Part shown: piece by piece, positions 8,810 through 17,241 of the stretch
Layout of the letters: the number at the start of each line of letters is the position of its first letter
Numbering within the stretch: position 1 is the stretch's first letter
NCBI RefSeq assembly: GCF_003574655.1
Contig: NZ_QNUM01000014.1
Span: 1-54,809, forward strand
Length of the DNA: 54,809 bases
Direction of reading: 5' to 3'
Source: Cohaesibacter haloalkalitolerans
Lineage (GTDB): Bacteria > Pseudomonadota > Alphaproteobacteria > Rhizobiales > Cohaesibacteraceae
Notes under the pieces: generated by a model
Database searches by the model: none
What the model saw: the letters and a program-made list of their open reading frames with translations, nothing else
Told to the model about the DNA's origin: nothing
Made by a program: the position numbers and the translations under genes

Positions 8810-9421
8810 TCAGCCTTCCAGCCTTCCGCCACTCAGGGTGAACTCCTGCGTGCAAACAGCCGAGCGCAGCCGGTCCTCGTGACTGATGACGATAAGGGCG
8901 ATATCGCGCTCGGCAACCAGCGGCAACAGCGCTGACCAGATCTGCCGTGCGGCCAGCGCATCCAATTGTGCAGTGATCTCGTCGCAGATGAGAACCCGGG
9001 TCGTCGGCAGCAACAGTCGGGCAAGGGAAACCCGCGCCAGCTCGCCACCAGACAGCTCACGGCTGCGCCGCCTCCCCCAAGCGGGCTGGATGCCAAGCGC
9101 AGCCAGAACCGCACCATCCACGCCCCCGCCATTGTCCAGAACCTCGGCAATCGTCCAGCGCGGATCAACCGCCAGCTCCGGCGACTGCGGCGCAAGCTGC
9201 ACCGGCGACGCGCCTTGGTAATCGCTCAGTGGTTTGCCATCCCAGCGAACCGTCCCGGCATGAGGGGCAATCAGACCGGCCAGAATGCGCCCGAGCGTCG
9301 TCTTGCCAACGCCGGACGGCCCGGCAATGCCAACCCGGTCCTCCGGTTTCACGGTGAGAGCAACATGGTCGAGCACGGGTGTTGCGCCAAATCCGTACAC
9401 CAGCCCTTCAGCACTCAGCAT
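8810..9421 (-). CDS. nikE: Nickel ABC transporter ATPase subunit NikE
   Basis: A 203-residue ATPase with Walker A GPSGVGKT, signature LSGGELARV, Walker B VLICDEITAQLD and the H-loop VISHED. It powers nickel import together with NikD. It is shorter than E. coli NikE (about 268), mostly by lacking the C-terminal oligopeptide-transporter extension. The start at 9421 has a very strong GGAGGAGGAG and lies 7 bases inside nikD. Last gene of nikABCDE. The nickel assignment rests on the operon, not on this ATPase alone. Confidence 0.8.
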   Translation of the reverse strand: MLSAEGLVYGFGATPVLDHVALTVKPEDRVGIAGPSGVGKTTLGRILAGLIAPHAGTVRWDGKPLSDYQGASPVQLAPQSPELAVDPRWTIAEVLDNGGGVDGAVLAALGIQPAWGRRRSRELSGGELARVSLARLLLPTTRVLICDEITAQLDALAARQIWSALLPLVAERDIALIVISHEDRLRSAVCTQEFTLSGGRLEG

Positions 9422-10158
9422 GCCTCCTCCTCCGATGCGAAATGTTCCCAAGTCTGAGCCTGCCAGAGCGCCCGGGAGAAGGGATGAACCAACCGATCTT
9501 CAGCAAAGGCGGCGGCATCGGCCACCTCCACCTGCCTGCCCTCTTCTAGGATCACCATGCGGCACGCCACTCTGGCCAACCGCACCAGATCGTGGCTGAT
9601 CACCAGAACGGCACGGCCACTTACGGCAAGATCGGCCAGCAGCGCCATGATCCGGTCGGCGCTGGCACCATCAAGCCCGACCGTCGGTTCGTCAGCGATG
9701 AGATAGTCCGCACCGGTCGCCAGCGCCGTTGCCACCAGCACGCGCTTGGCCATCCCGCCGGAGAGTTCATGCGGCCAGAGCTTGACGGTGGAGGGCGGAA
9801 GGCCGAGATCGGCAAACAACTGCGGCACATCGCAGGACACACGGGCAAGCCGGGCAAAGCGGGCCACCTGTCGACCGGAAGGCGCGAGCGGATCGAGCGC
9901 GTCCCGCCCTTGGGGGGCCAGCGCGATTGCCCCTTTTTGCGGCGCCGAACCATTCAGGGAAACCGCTCCCGACACTTCCGCGTTGCGTGGCAGAGTGCCG
10001 ATCAGCGCTTCGGCAATGAGGCTTTTTCCCGCCCCGGAACCACCCACCAGCCCGACCAGCTCCCCGCGCCCGAGCGTGAAGGAGACGTCCTCGATGGGCA
10101 CCAGCCGAGAGCCATCATGCTGGCGAAAGCGGACCGTCAGCTTGTTGACCTTGAGCAT
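9415..10158 (-). CDS. nikD: Nickel ABC transporter ATPase subunit NikD
   Basis: A 247-residue ATPase, like E. coli NikD (254). Walker A is GGSGAGKS (about 39-46), the signature LSGGMAKRVLVA, Walker B YLIADEPTVGLD and the switch histidine VISHDL. Its ATG shares one base with the nikC stop (TGATG), so translation is coupled. It forms the cytoplasmic ATPase pair with NikE. Confidence 0.82.
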   Translation of the reverse strand: MLKVNKLTVRFRQHDGSRLVPIEDVSFTLGRGELVGLVGGSGAGKSLIAEALIGTLPRNAEVSGAVSLNGSAPQKGAIALAPQGRDALDPLAPSGRQVARFARLARVSCDVPQLFADLGLPPSTVKLWPHELSGGMAKRVLVATALATGADYLIADEPTVGLDGASADRIMALLADLAVSGRAVLVISHDLVRLARVACRMVILEEGRQVEVADAAAFAEDRLVHPFSRALWQAQTWEHFASEEEAC

Positions 10159-11045
10159 CAGGCCACTCCCTCATCCGGATCGGTCGCCCGACGCAGGGAT
10201 TCACCGAAAACCTCGAAAGACAACGCAACCAGCAGCAGTCCCAGACCGGGGAAGAAGGCAAGCCACCACAGCCCGGATCCGAGCGCCCGCAGGGATTCCG
10301 ACAGGATCACCCCGATTGATGGCAGATGCGGCGGCACACCCAGCCCGAGGAACGACAGCCCGGCCTCGTGCAAGATCGCATGAGGAAAGATCAACACAAA
10401 CCCGGCGACAATCTGCGGAATGAGATGGGGCAGCAAATGGCGCCGTGCCACCCACAAGGGAGACCGTCCAAGCCCGCGGGAGACGGCAACATAGTCCGAC
10501 GCCATCACCCTTTGCGCTTCGTGGCGCAACACCCGGGCAAGGCGCGGCCAATGGGTCAGCCCGACCGCAAGGATCACCCCGCGCACGCCGCCTCCGGCAG
10601 CATAGGCCACCAGCATCAGCAGCACAAAATGAGGAAGGCCCAGAAACAGCTCGGTCGCCACCCCGACGATGCGGTCAGCCACCCGGTTGACGCTGGCAAC
10701 AAGACCCAGCATCACCGACAACGCAGTCGACACCACCGCCGCGAACAGCCCGATCCCCACCGATTGGCCAAGCGCCAGCGTGGTACGCAGCAACATGTCC
10801 CGTCCAAGCAGATCGGTGCCGAACAGATGCTCCAGCGAAGGCGCAAGCATACGGGTTGCCGGGTTCACGCGCAGCGTATCGGCAGGGATGAAGGCCGCAA
10901 CGATCAACACCCCAAGCACCAGCGTCAGGGCAACAGCACCACTCAGCATGGCTCGCCGCCGCACCGACAGGCGCGACCGCCGGACGGGTTCGGAGGGGAA
11001 GGACGGCTCTTCAGCCAGAGCAACGTCCTGCGCCAGATCGGTCAT
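10158..11045 (-). CDS. nikC: Nickel ABC transporter permease NikC
   Basis: A 295-residue inner-membrane permease of the DppC/NikC family. It has a basic cytoplasmic N-terminus, a first helix around 35-53, the family segment LEHLFGTDLLGRDML, and the EAA loop near DYVAVSRGLGRSPLWVARRH, followed by the usual AGLSFLGLGVPPHLPSIG near the C-terminus. It pairs with NikB. The start overlaps the nikB stop as ATGA, with GGAGGG upstream. Confidence 0.82.
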   Translation of the reverse strand: MTDLAQDVALAEEPSFPSEPVRRSRLSVRRRAMLSGAVALTLVLGVLIVAAFIPADTLRVNPATRMLAPSLEHLFGTDLLGRDMLLRTTLALGQSVGIGLFAAVVSTALSVMLGLVASVNRVADRIVGVATELFLGLPHFVLLMLVAYAAGGGVRGVILAVGLTHWPRLARVLRHEAQRVMASDYVAVSRGLGRSPLWVARRHLLPHLIPQIVAGFVLIFPHAILHEAGLSFLGLGVPPHLPSIGVILSESLRALGSGLWWLAFFPGLGLLLVALSFEVFGESLRRATDPDEGVA

Positions 11046-12106
11046 GGCTGCCCTCCGGTCATGTTTGCTGACCCGCTCTCATGCGAGAGCCCCCAACGCC
11101 GCCGCCGGGCCTCGCCCAGTGGCCTGTTGCGCAACCGTGGATCCAGCAGGTGAGCGGCCAGATCGGCCAAAAGGTTACCGATGAAAACCATCGCCAGCGT
11201 TGCAAGGGCAACGCCCATCAGCAGCGGTGCATCGCCGCCTTTGGCGGCGCGAACGGTTGCCTCGCCCAGCCCGGGCCATGAAAAAATGCTTTCTGCCAGC
11301 ACCGACCCGCCGATCAGTTCACCGGCACCGGCCAGATGCACTGTCAGCGCCGGACCAAGAGCGTGGCGCAAACCCGGCCCGAGCAGCAGCGGCAAATCCC
11401 GCGCCCCATGGGCCTTGAGATGCCGCGCGGCCGCCCCTTCCAGAAAGCCCCCGGCCCGCGCCCGTGTATGCATGATCAGCGGCGCGATGCCGACAATCGA
11501 CACCGTTGCCGCTGGCAGGATGAGATGCCGCAGCCGCTCGCCCCACGTTACCTCGCCAAGGGTAAGGCCGGGAGGCGCGGAACAGCAGGCTGGCAACCAG
11601 CCAAGGGAGACCGCAAACAGGGCAATGAAGAGCAACGCCAGCCAGAAACCCGGACTGACCGCAAGGGTGATGGCAAAGGCCCGGATGATCCGGTCTGGCC
11701 AGCGCCCCTTGTAGGCTGCGGCAATAAGCCCCAGCGAAGTACCCACGACAAAGGCCAGCATAAAGGCGGCCCCGATCAGCGAAAGGGAGGCAGGCCAGCG
11801 TGCCATGATCACTTCGCTCACCGACGCGTTGAACAGCATGCTGTCGCCCAGATCGCCACGGAGCAGATGCCCCAGCCAGCGCAGAAACTGCTCGGGAATG
11901 GGATCATTGAGCCCCCAGGCCGTTGCAATCGCCTGCCGTTGCTCGGGTCCGACAAGAGCCACGCGCGCACCCACATAGGCCTGCACAGGATCAACCGGCG
12001 CGATCCGGATGAGCGTGAACAGCCCCACCATCGCCAATGGCACCAGCCACAGCAGGCGCTGCATCCTCTCAAGAAAAAACCGGATCAGCCAGCTCGACCA
12101 TTTCAT
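11042..12106 (-). CDS. nikB: Nickel ABC transporter permease NikB
   Basis: A 354-residue DppB/NikB-type permease. The N-terminal helix RLLWLVPLAMVGLFTLIRI is followed by the periplasmic DPVQAYVG segment, then helices and the C-terminal LAESIFSWPGLGEATVRAA motif of the family. The start at 12106 gives an ATGA overlap with the nikA stop; another ATG four codons upstream (12118) is open but has a poorly spaced ribosome site. The extra basic C-terminal tail (about 30 residues) is longer than in E. coli NikB. Confidence 0.8.
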   Translation of the reverse strand: MKWSSWLIRFFLERMQRLLWLVPLAMVGLFTLIRIAPVDPVQAYVGARVALVGPEQRQAIATAWGLNDPIPEQFLRWLGHLLRGDLGDSMLFNASVSEVIMARWPASLSLIGAAFMLAFVVGTSLGLIAAAYKGRWPDRIIRAFAITLAVSPGFWLALLFIALFAVSLGWLPACCSAPPGLTLGEVTWGERLRHLILPAATVSIVGIAPLIMHTRARAGGFLEGAAARHLKAHGARDLPLLLGPGLRHALGPALTVHLAGAGELIGGSVLAESIFSWPGLGEATVRAAKGGDAPLLMGVALATLAMVFIGNLLADLAAHLLDPRLRNRPLGEARRRRWGLSHESGSANMTGGQP

Positions 12107-13668
12107 TGGCAGGTCCATTTCCAGGAGGCCAACCCCTGTGTGATGGGATAGCCATGGCCATGCGGCTCGATCTGCAACGGGCCGATGTCGAGGCAGTCAC
12201 TGATCCAGTAGGAATGGGCGATATTGACCATCCACGCCCATGCCGCATCCCCCTTTGCCCCGAAGCCGGTGGTGCCATCCCACTGGGCGGCCTTCCACTC
12301 CTGCAAGGAGGAGGTAAAATCAGCGGAGCCTTGCGCCGCATCGAGATGGGCATCGACAACCGGATTGCGATAGAAGCCGGGGTTATACCAGTCAACCCCG
12401 GCAAAAGAGCCGTGATAGAGGGCATAGATCTCGGACGGATCATGCGCACCCCAGCCAAAGACAACAGCGCTGGAGTGCATTTGTCGGGCAAGAGCATCCC
12501 AGCTGGCACCGACCGGTTCGGCAATGATCCCAAGCGCCCGCAGCTGTTCGGCAAAGCCGAGCGCCAGTGCCTGCCGCAGGGAATCAGACGAGGGATAGAC
12601 CAGCGGGAACCGCGCTTCCACTCCGTTCTTCTCACGCACCCCGTCGCCGTCTTCATCCTGCCAGCCAGCAGCTTCCAGCGTCGCCCTTGCGGCAGCAACA
12701 TCATGCCCCGCCACATGGGCATCGGGATTGTCCCAAGGCAACCCGTCGACCGGACCATAGGCCGGCGTGCCGTGGCCATTGAGCGCCAGCGCCACCAGCG
12801 CCTCCCGATCCAGCCCCTGATTGATGGCAACTCGGATGGCCCGGTCTGCCGTCACGTCATTGCCGATCGGGGCACCGGTGTCCGTTGTGCCGCCTGCGGG
12901 CTCTGTAGGGAACATCACGCCACGATTGTCAACGGTCTGGACATGGGTCACATGCATGCCAGCGGGCACCATGTCCGCATCGGTCGGCGGCACGGCAACC
13001 AGTTGCGCCGCGCCCGACCGTGCCAGATTGAGCGCCACGGCCTCGTCCCCGAAGATGAAAGTCACGCGCGGGAAGGGAATGGTGCCACCGTGCCAATAAG
13101 GGTTCGGCTCGACAATCAGCTGCTCGCCTTCCCGCCATTCCACCAGCTTGAACGGCCCAGCGCCCATCGGGTGGCGGGAATAGTTAGCGCCATAATGGTC
13201 CTTGGGAACGATCCCCAGGGCCACAAGATGCGAGGTGAAGGTGATCTGCGGCTTCTTGAGTTCCAGTTCAACCTTGTAGGGTCCGACAGCCCGCGCTTCC
13301 TTGAGGATGGTCATGTCGGTGAGGCCACCTGCATCGCGGGCAGTGTTGAAGGTGAAAGCGACATCTTCAGCCGTCAACTGCGATCCATCGGAGAATTTTG
13401 CGTCCTGGCGCAAGGAAATGGTCCAGGTCAGGCGATCCTCGGACAGGGTCCAGCTTGTCGCCAGATCCCCGACCATCTCGAGATTGGCATCAAGCTTGAG
13501 CAGGGTTGCCTGAAACAGCGGATTGCCATAGCGCCCCCAGCCCATGATCGGATCAAATCCGGCCTCTGGCTCGCCCCCGACCGCCAACACCAGCGGCGGC
13601 GCAGCAACCACCGGGGAAACACACAAAAGGGTGGCAAGGCTTGAGGCAAGCAGCAGGGAACGCAGCAT
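12103..13668 (-). CDS. nikA: Periplasmic nickel-binding protein NikA (SBP family 5)
   Basis: A 521-residue substrate-binding protein of the peptide/nickel family. A signal peptide with a cleavage site near VVAAPP is followed by LVLAVGGEPEAGFDP, the family-5 signature region (DGSQLTAEDVAFTFN) and a C-terminal lobe. The start at 13668 has GGAG seven bases upstream; a long upstream extension in frame is not used. A NikR-type operator ends 13 bases before the start codon, which is the main reason for calling nickel rather than peptide. The ligand may be nickel bound to histidine or to an opine-like metallophore, as in CntA; the sequence does not decide. Confidence 0.82.
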   Translation of the reverse strand: MLRSLLLASSLATLLCVSPVVAAPPLVLAVGGEPEAGFDPIMGWGRYGNPLFQATLLKLDANLEMVGDLATSWTLSEDRLTWTISLRQDAKFSDGSQLTAEDVAFTFNTARDAGGLTDMTILKEARAVGPYKVELELKKPQITFTSHLVALGIVPKDHYGANYSRHPMGAGPFKLVEWREGEQLIVEPNPYWHGGTIPFPRVTFIFGDEAVALNLARSGAAQLVAVPPTDADMVPAGMHVTHVQTVDNRGVMFPTEPAGGTTDTGAPIGNDVTADRAIRVAINQGLDREALVALALNGHGTPAYGPVDGLPWDNPDAHVAGHDVAAARATLEAAGWQDEDGDGVREKNGVEARFPLVYPSSDSLRQALALGFAEQLRALGIIAEPVGASWDALARQMHSSAVVFGWGAHDPSEIYALYHGSFAGVDWYNPGFYRNPVVDAHLDAAQGSADFTSSLQEWKAAQWDGTTGFGAKGDAAWAWMVNIAHSYWISDCLDIGPLQIEPHGHGYPITQGLASWKWTCQ

Positions 13669-13681
13669 CTCGGACTCCGAA

Positions 13682-13709
13682 GTATGATTTTTCAATGAAA
13701 ATATCATAC
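13682..13709. promoter_or_regulatory. NikR operator upstream of nikA
   Basis: GTATGA (13682-13687), 16 bases, TCATAC (13704-13709). This is exactly the half-site sequence and spacing known for the E. coli nik operator. The repeat extends one base further on each side (AGTATGA and TCATACT, 8-base arms in all). It overlaps a likely -10 (TATGAT on the minus strand) and lies 13 bases upstream of the nikA ATG, so bound NikR would block nikABCDE transcription. Confidence 0.88.
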
Positions 13710-13798
13710 TTGTATTGTACACAAAAGTCTGAAACGGCCAGTAGCGGCAGAAAACCGCCAAACCGCTAAAAACCGGAGTCTGATTGTGGAGAAATGCC

Positions 13799-14281
13799 CT
13801 AAAAGCTCTCTCTGACCTTCAGATGCACGTGGTCCTTGGCACTTTCATTGGCGTGGGAATGGCTCTGGATATTCTTCTCGACCGGCGCCAGCGAGGTCGA
13901 CCCGTGCTTGATTCCCCGCTCCAGAAACAGCGTCTGGGCGTAGTCATTGACCTGCTCGACCGTTGCCAGCAGCACCGAGACATCAAAGCTCTGGTCATGG
14001 TCTATGGGAATGCTGGTGGAGAAGAGAACCTGCTCATGACGATCCTGCCGACCAGCCCTGATTTTCTTTTCAAGGCCGATGATGGTCTGGTCGACGGTGC
14101 AGGAGACGACACCGATGCAGGATGCTGACGGCTTTTCGGCAGGCATGCTGTTGAGCCCGCGGCGCACCAGATCGCGAATGGCCTCTGACCGGTTCGATGC
14201 CCCGGAGCGGGCGATATAGCTATCGAGCGCTTCAGTCAGTTCAGCATCCAGCGTGATGGTCGTTCTGGTCATCTGGTTCAT
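13799..14281 (-). CDS. nikR: NikR-type ribbon-helix-helix regulator with altered nickel site
   Basis: A 160-residue protein. Residues 4-44 are a clear NikR ribbon-helix-helix domain (TTITLDAELTEALDSY, then SNRSEAIRDLVRRGLN). Residues ~55-135 align with the ACT-like regulatory domain (IDHDQSFDVSVLL against INHDDCLEIAVL of E. coli). In that ungapped alignment the nickel ligands H76, H87, H89 and C95 fall on Q79, S90, P92 and S98. The C-terminus extends about 25 residues past the usual end and carries HSHANESAKDHVH. The start at 14281 has GGGGAG at good spacing. The gene lies 130 bases upstream of nikA on the same strand. The DNA-binding half and the operator say NikR; how metal is sensed is open. 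Confidence 0.82.
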   Translation of the reverse strand: MNQMTRTTITLDAELTEALDSYIARSGASNRSEAIRDLVRRGLNSMPAEKPSASCIGVVSCTVDQTIIGLEKKIRAGRQDRHEQVLFSTSIPIDHDQSFDVSVLLATVEQVNDYAQTLFLERGIKHGSTSLAPVEKNIQSHSHANESAKDHVHLKVRESF

Positions 14282-14495
14282 CGGATCTCCCCTTGTGCCG
14301 ACATCAAGCCACAGCACCGTCAACAGCGGTGATGGCGCATACCACGGCGATACTAGGCAAGAGGCCGCCCGCATGCCACCAAATTGTTGCGGCAAAAGAC
14401 GTTTGCACCAGACAATACGGACACAGGCAAGGCCAGCACCGCCCGCGCCGGGAAAAGTGCAGTGTCATGGCATGGCAAGCAGACTTTCCTGAGCT

Positions 14496-16058
14496 CTAGC
14501 CGACGTTCTTGACATGCTGGGTCGAGTGGGACTGGAGCAGCCGGAGCGTTTCATCACTATTCGCAGGTGTTCCCAGATAGAAGCCCTGGCCGCGGTTGCA
14601 CCCCAACTCCTTCAGCTTGTCGAGCTGGGCACTGGTTTCCACGCCTTCTGCCGTCATCTCCATCCCCAGCGATGACCCAAGCGCCAGCATGCTTTTGACA
14701 ATCGTCATCCGCTTGTCATCGCGCTGGAAGCTGTCGATAAAGCTGCGATCAATCTTGATCTTGTTGAACTCAAGCTGCGACAGCTGCGAAAGGTTCGAGT
14801 AGCCGGTGCCAAAATCATCAAGCGAAATCCGGATGCCGAGCTGATGCATCTGCTGGATGGTCCCGGTTGCCGTATCCAGCTCATTGATCAGCGCAGATTC
14901 CGTAATCTCCAGCTCTAGACGTCTGGCCGGAAAGTCAACTTCGTTGAGCAGCTTGAGGATCCGCAGGCCAAGCTGCGGGTCGGCCAGTTGCAGCGGTGAG
15001 ATGTTGAAGGACAGGGCAACATGATCCGGCCATTTCTTGGCATCGAGACAGGCAGTCCGCAGCAAATGGTCGGACAGCTCCGTAATCAGGCCAACTTCCT
15101 CGGCAACCGCGATGAACTCCAGTGGCGACACAAATCCGTGCCCCTTTCTGTACCACCGGGCAAGAGCCTCAAAGCCACTGATCTCCCCGGTATCCAGATC
15201 GATCAGCGGTTGGTAATAAGGTTTGATTTCTTTGGCAGAGATCGCTCTGACGAGATCCTTTTCCAGCTTCGCTCGTGCGATGTTGGTGATCAACATGCCC
15301 GGCTCATAGTGAACGACCTGAACGGTACGCGACCGCTTTGCGTGATACATTGCCAGATCGGCGAAATGAATGGCATCGGTCAGATTGTCTGCATCCTCAT
15401 TGAGAAGACACAGACCGACACTCACTCCAACAAACTGCATGGACCCGTCAACATTGATCGGACGTGTGAGCACCTTGGCAATACCAGACGCAAACTCTAC
15501 CGGGTCGGTATGCTTGGGAAAATCGACAAAGGCAAGAAACTCGTCACCACCAAGGCGGAACGCCAGTTTCACCCCGTCAGCCGACTGGATCCGCCGGGAA
15601 ATCTGCTTGAGAATGGCATCGCCTGCCTTGTGGCCAAGAAGGTCATTGGCCTTCTTGAAACCGTTGAGGTCGAAGGCGAGGACGCCGAACCGATCGTGTT
15701 TCTCGATAAAGTCATCACAGGGTTTTGAATCGAGCACCTTCTGCAGAAAGCGCCTATTGGGCAAACGCGTCAAACTGTCGTGTTTGGATAGCCACTCAAG
15801 ATCGTCCTCCGCCTGAATGCGGCGCTCGATCTCCCGGCGCTGCTTCTCCTGATAGCGGTAGGCAAAAAAGCCGGATGCGACCCCGAAGCAGAGGATGCCC
15901 CAGACAATCTCATCGACCTCATACTCCTCGTGTGCCCGGGAAAACTGGTGAAACCACTCGAAAATATCCAGCTGAGATCCGGCAATCCAGAAGCTCCCCG
16001 CTGCAGCAAGCACCAGGGCAACTTCAGCATATCTCTTGATAAACTCTTTCACAGACAT
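14496..16058 (-). CDS. Membrane GGDEF-EAL cyclic-di-GMP protein
   Basis: A 520-residue protein. Two N-terminal helices (about 12-30 and 50-68) with no recognisable sensor between them are followed by a short coiled coil (71-90). Then come a GGDEF domain with intact GGDEF at 170-174 and an EAL domain with EAL at 297-299 (GFEALARW), DDFGTGYSNL and KIDRSFI. Both active sites look intact, so it could make and degrade c-di-GMP. I see no RxxD inhibitory site five residues before GGDEF. The start at 16058 is an ATG; a TTG start 9 codons upstream is possible. It is a single gene between the deo-like operon and nikR. Confidence 0.9.
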   Translation of the reverse strand: MSVKEFIKRYAEVALVLAAAGSFWIAGSQLDIFEWFHQFSRAHEEYEVDEIVWGILCFGVASGFFAYRYQEKQRREIERRIQAEDDLEWLSKHDSLTRLPNRRFLQKVLDSKPCDDFIEKHDRFGVLAFDLNGFKKANDLLGHKAGDAILKQISRRIQSADGVKLAFRLGGDEFLAFVDFPKHTDPVEFASGIAKVLTRPINVDGSMQFVGVSVGLCLLNEDADNLTDAIHFADLAMYHAKRSRTVQVVHYEPGMLITNIARAKLEKDLVRAISAKEIKPYYQPLIDLDTGEISGFEALARWYRKGHGFVSPLEFIAVAEEVGLITELSDHLLRTACLDAKKWPDHVALSFNISPLQLADPQLGLRILKLLNEVDFPARRLELEITESALINELDTATGTIQQMHQLGIRISLDDFGTGYSNLSQLSQLEFNKIKIDRSFIDSFQRDDKRMTIVKSMLALGSSLGMEMTAEGVETSAQLDKLKELGCNRGQGFYLGTPANSDETLRLLQSHSTQHVKNVG

Positions 16059-16177
16059 GGCGATGCCTGCCCCCCTCGTATCCAAAAGCAGAACCCCACT
16101 ATGGCATAATTACGTAGTCATTGAGTTAACGGCACTAACAATCAGAAAACGGGCCCGGGAGCGATCAAGCCTGCCAA

Positions 16178-16241
16178 ACAAAAAGCCAGTATCCGACACC
16201 CGGTTTCCGCCTATCGGAGGATCAGGGAGCAGACACTGGCT
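16178..16241 (-). terminator. Rho-independent terminator of the deoC-to-kinase operon
   Basis: On the minus strand AGCCAGTGTC (16241-16232) pairs with GATACTGGCT (16193-16184) with one G-U pair across a 38-base loop, and is followed by TTTTTGTTTG. It starts about 25 bases after the kinase stop codon. Confidence 0.7.
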
Positions 16242-16266
16242 CAGTCGAAGTTGCTTGTGGCTTCCT

Positions 16267-17196
16267 CTATTCTTTCAAGGTGGCGCAGAAGGCCTCGAAT
16301 TCCTTGCCCGTGGCATAGGACTTCTGCGTTCCCGGACGCGTGATGGAATCGGCGGCATAGCGAACAGCCATCGACAGCGCCCCATCAAGATCCTTGTCCC
16401 TGGTGTAGAAATGGGCAAAGCAGCCGATAAAGGCGTCGCCAGCCCCGGTCGTATCCTTCGGTGTCACCAAGATCGGGGCAAAATGCTTGCGGCCCTCACT
16501 GGTGACCAGTAGAGCTCCCTTCGAGCCCAGCGTCACGATGACCGTCTTGATCCCCTTGGCCATCAGACTGCGGGCAGCCGCCTCGGCGCTGTCCTCATCG
16601 AAGACCTTCATGCCGGTGAGAAGCTCCAGTTCGCTTTCATTGGGCACCAGATAGGTCACGTCAGTGATGCGCGAGGCATCAAGGCCGGGTTGCGCCGGAG
16701 CAGGGTTCAGCAAGGTGGGAATGCCGTGTTTGGCGCCGAAGGCGATGGTGTGATAGATCGTCTCCAACGGCACTTCCAGCTGCATGACGATGAGATCACA
16801 CTGTTTGAGGTCTTCCGCCGCCTTGTCCACCTCATCGGGGGTCAAATACTCGTTGGCCCCCTTGACGATCAGGATGCTGTTCTCGCCGGATTCCTCGACA
16901 AAGATCGGCGCCACACCGGAAGACGTGCCCGGAACGCGGATCACATGGCGCGTATCGACGCCAAGCTTTTCCAGATTGTTGATGGTGTTGTCGGCAAAGA
17001 TGTCATCGCCAACCCGCGTGACCATCATCACGTCAGCCCCAAGCTTGGCCGCAGCCACCGCCTGATTGGCCCCCTTGCCGCCGCAACCGAGACTGAAGGA
17101 CGGCGCCTCCAGCGTTTCCCCGGGCCCGGGCATGCGGGTTACATAGGTGATCAGATCGACCATATTACTGCCAACGACAGCGACTTTTCCTGACAT
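16267..17196 (-). CDS. PfkB-family sugar kinase (ribokinase/deoxyribokinase type)
   Basis: A 309-residue ribokinase-fold enzyme. The N-terminal VAVVGSNMVDLITYV, signature 1 GGKGANQAVAAAKLGA (about 39-54) and signature 2 DTTGAGDAFIG, which holds the catalytic Asp and the anion hole, are all present. It phosphorylates a pentose at O5 with ATP. The closest named family is ribokinase. With DeoC and DeoR in the same locus, 2-deoxyribose is the likelier substrate, making it functionally DeoK; this is inference. It is the last gene of a seven-gene operon, 45 bases after the DUF4432 gene, with AAGGGAAG before the ATG. Confidence 0.88.
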   Translation of the reverse strand: MSGKVAVVGSNMVDLITYVTRMPGPGETLEAPSFSLGCGGKGANQAVAAAKLGADVMMVTRVGDDIFADNTINNLEKLGVDTRHVIRVPGTSSGVAPIFVEESGENSILIVKGANEYLTPDEVDKAAEDLKQCDLIVMQLEVPLETIYHTIAFGAKHGIPTLLNPAPAQPGLDASRITDVTYLVPNESELELLTGMKVFDEDSAEAAARSLMAKGIKTVIVTLGSKGALLVTSEGRKHFAPILVTPKDTTGAGDAFIGCFAHFYTRDKDLDGALSMAVRYAADSITRPGTQKSYATGKEFEAFCATLKE

Positions 17197-17241
17197 GGTT
17201 CTCTTCCCTTGACTAGCTTCTGTTTGCCACCCGATGCCGGA

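Noticed and set aside
8810-13668. Dipeptide or oligopeptide ABC transporter
   Set aside because: The proteins alone would allow it, but the adjacent nikR and the exact NikR operator before nikA make nickel, free or chelated, more likely.
14282-14495. Nickel-cobalt riboswitch or NikR site upstream of nikR
   Set aside because: I found neither the NikR half-sites nor a recognisable riboswitch fold in this gap.
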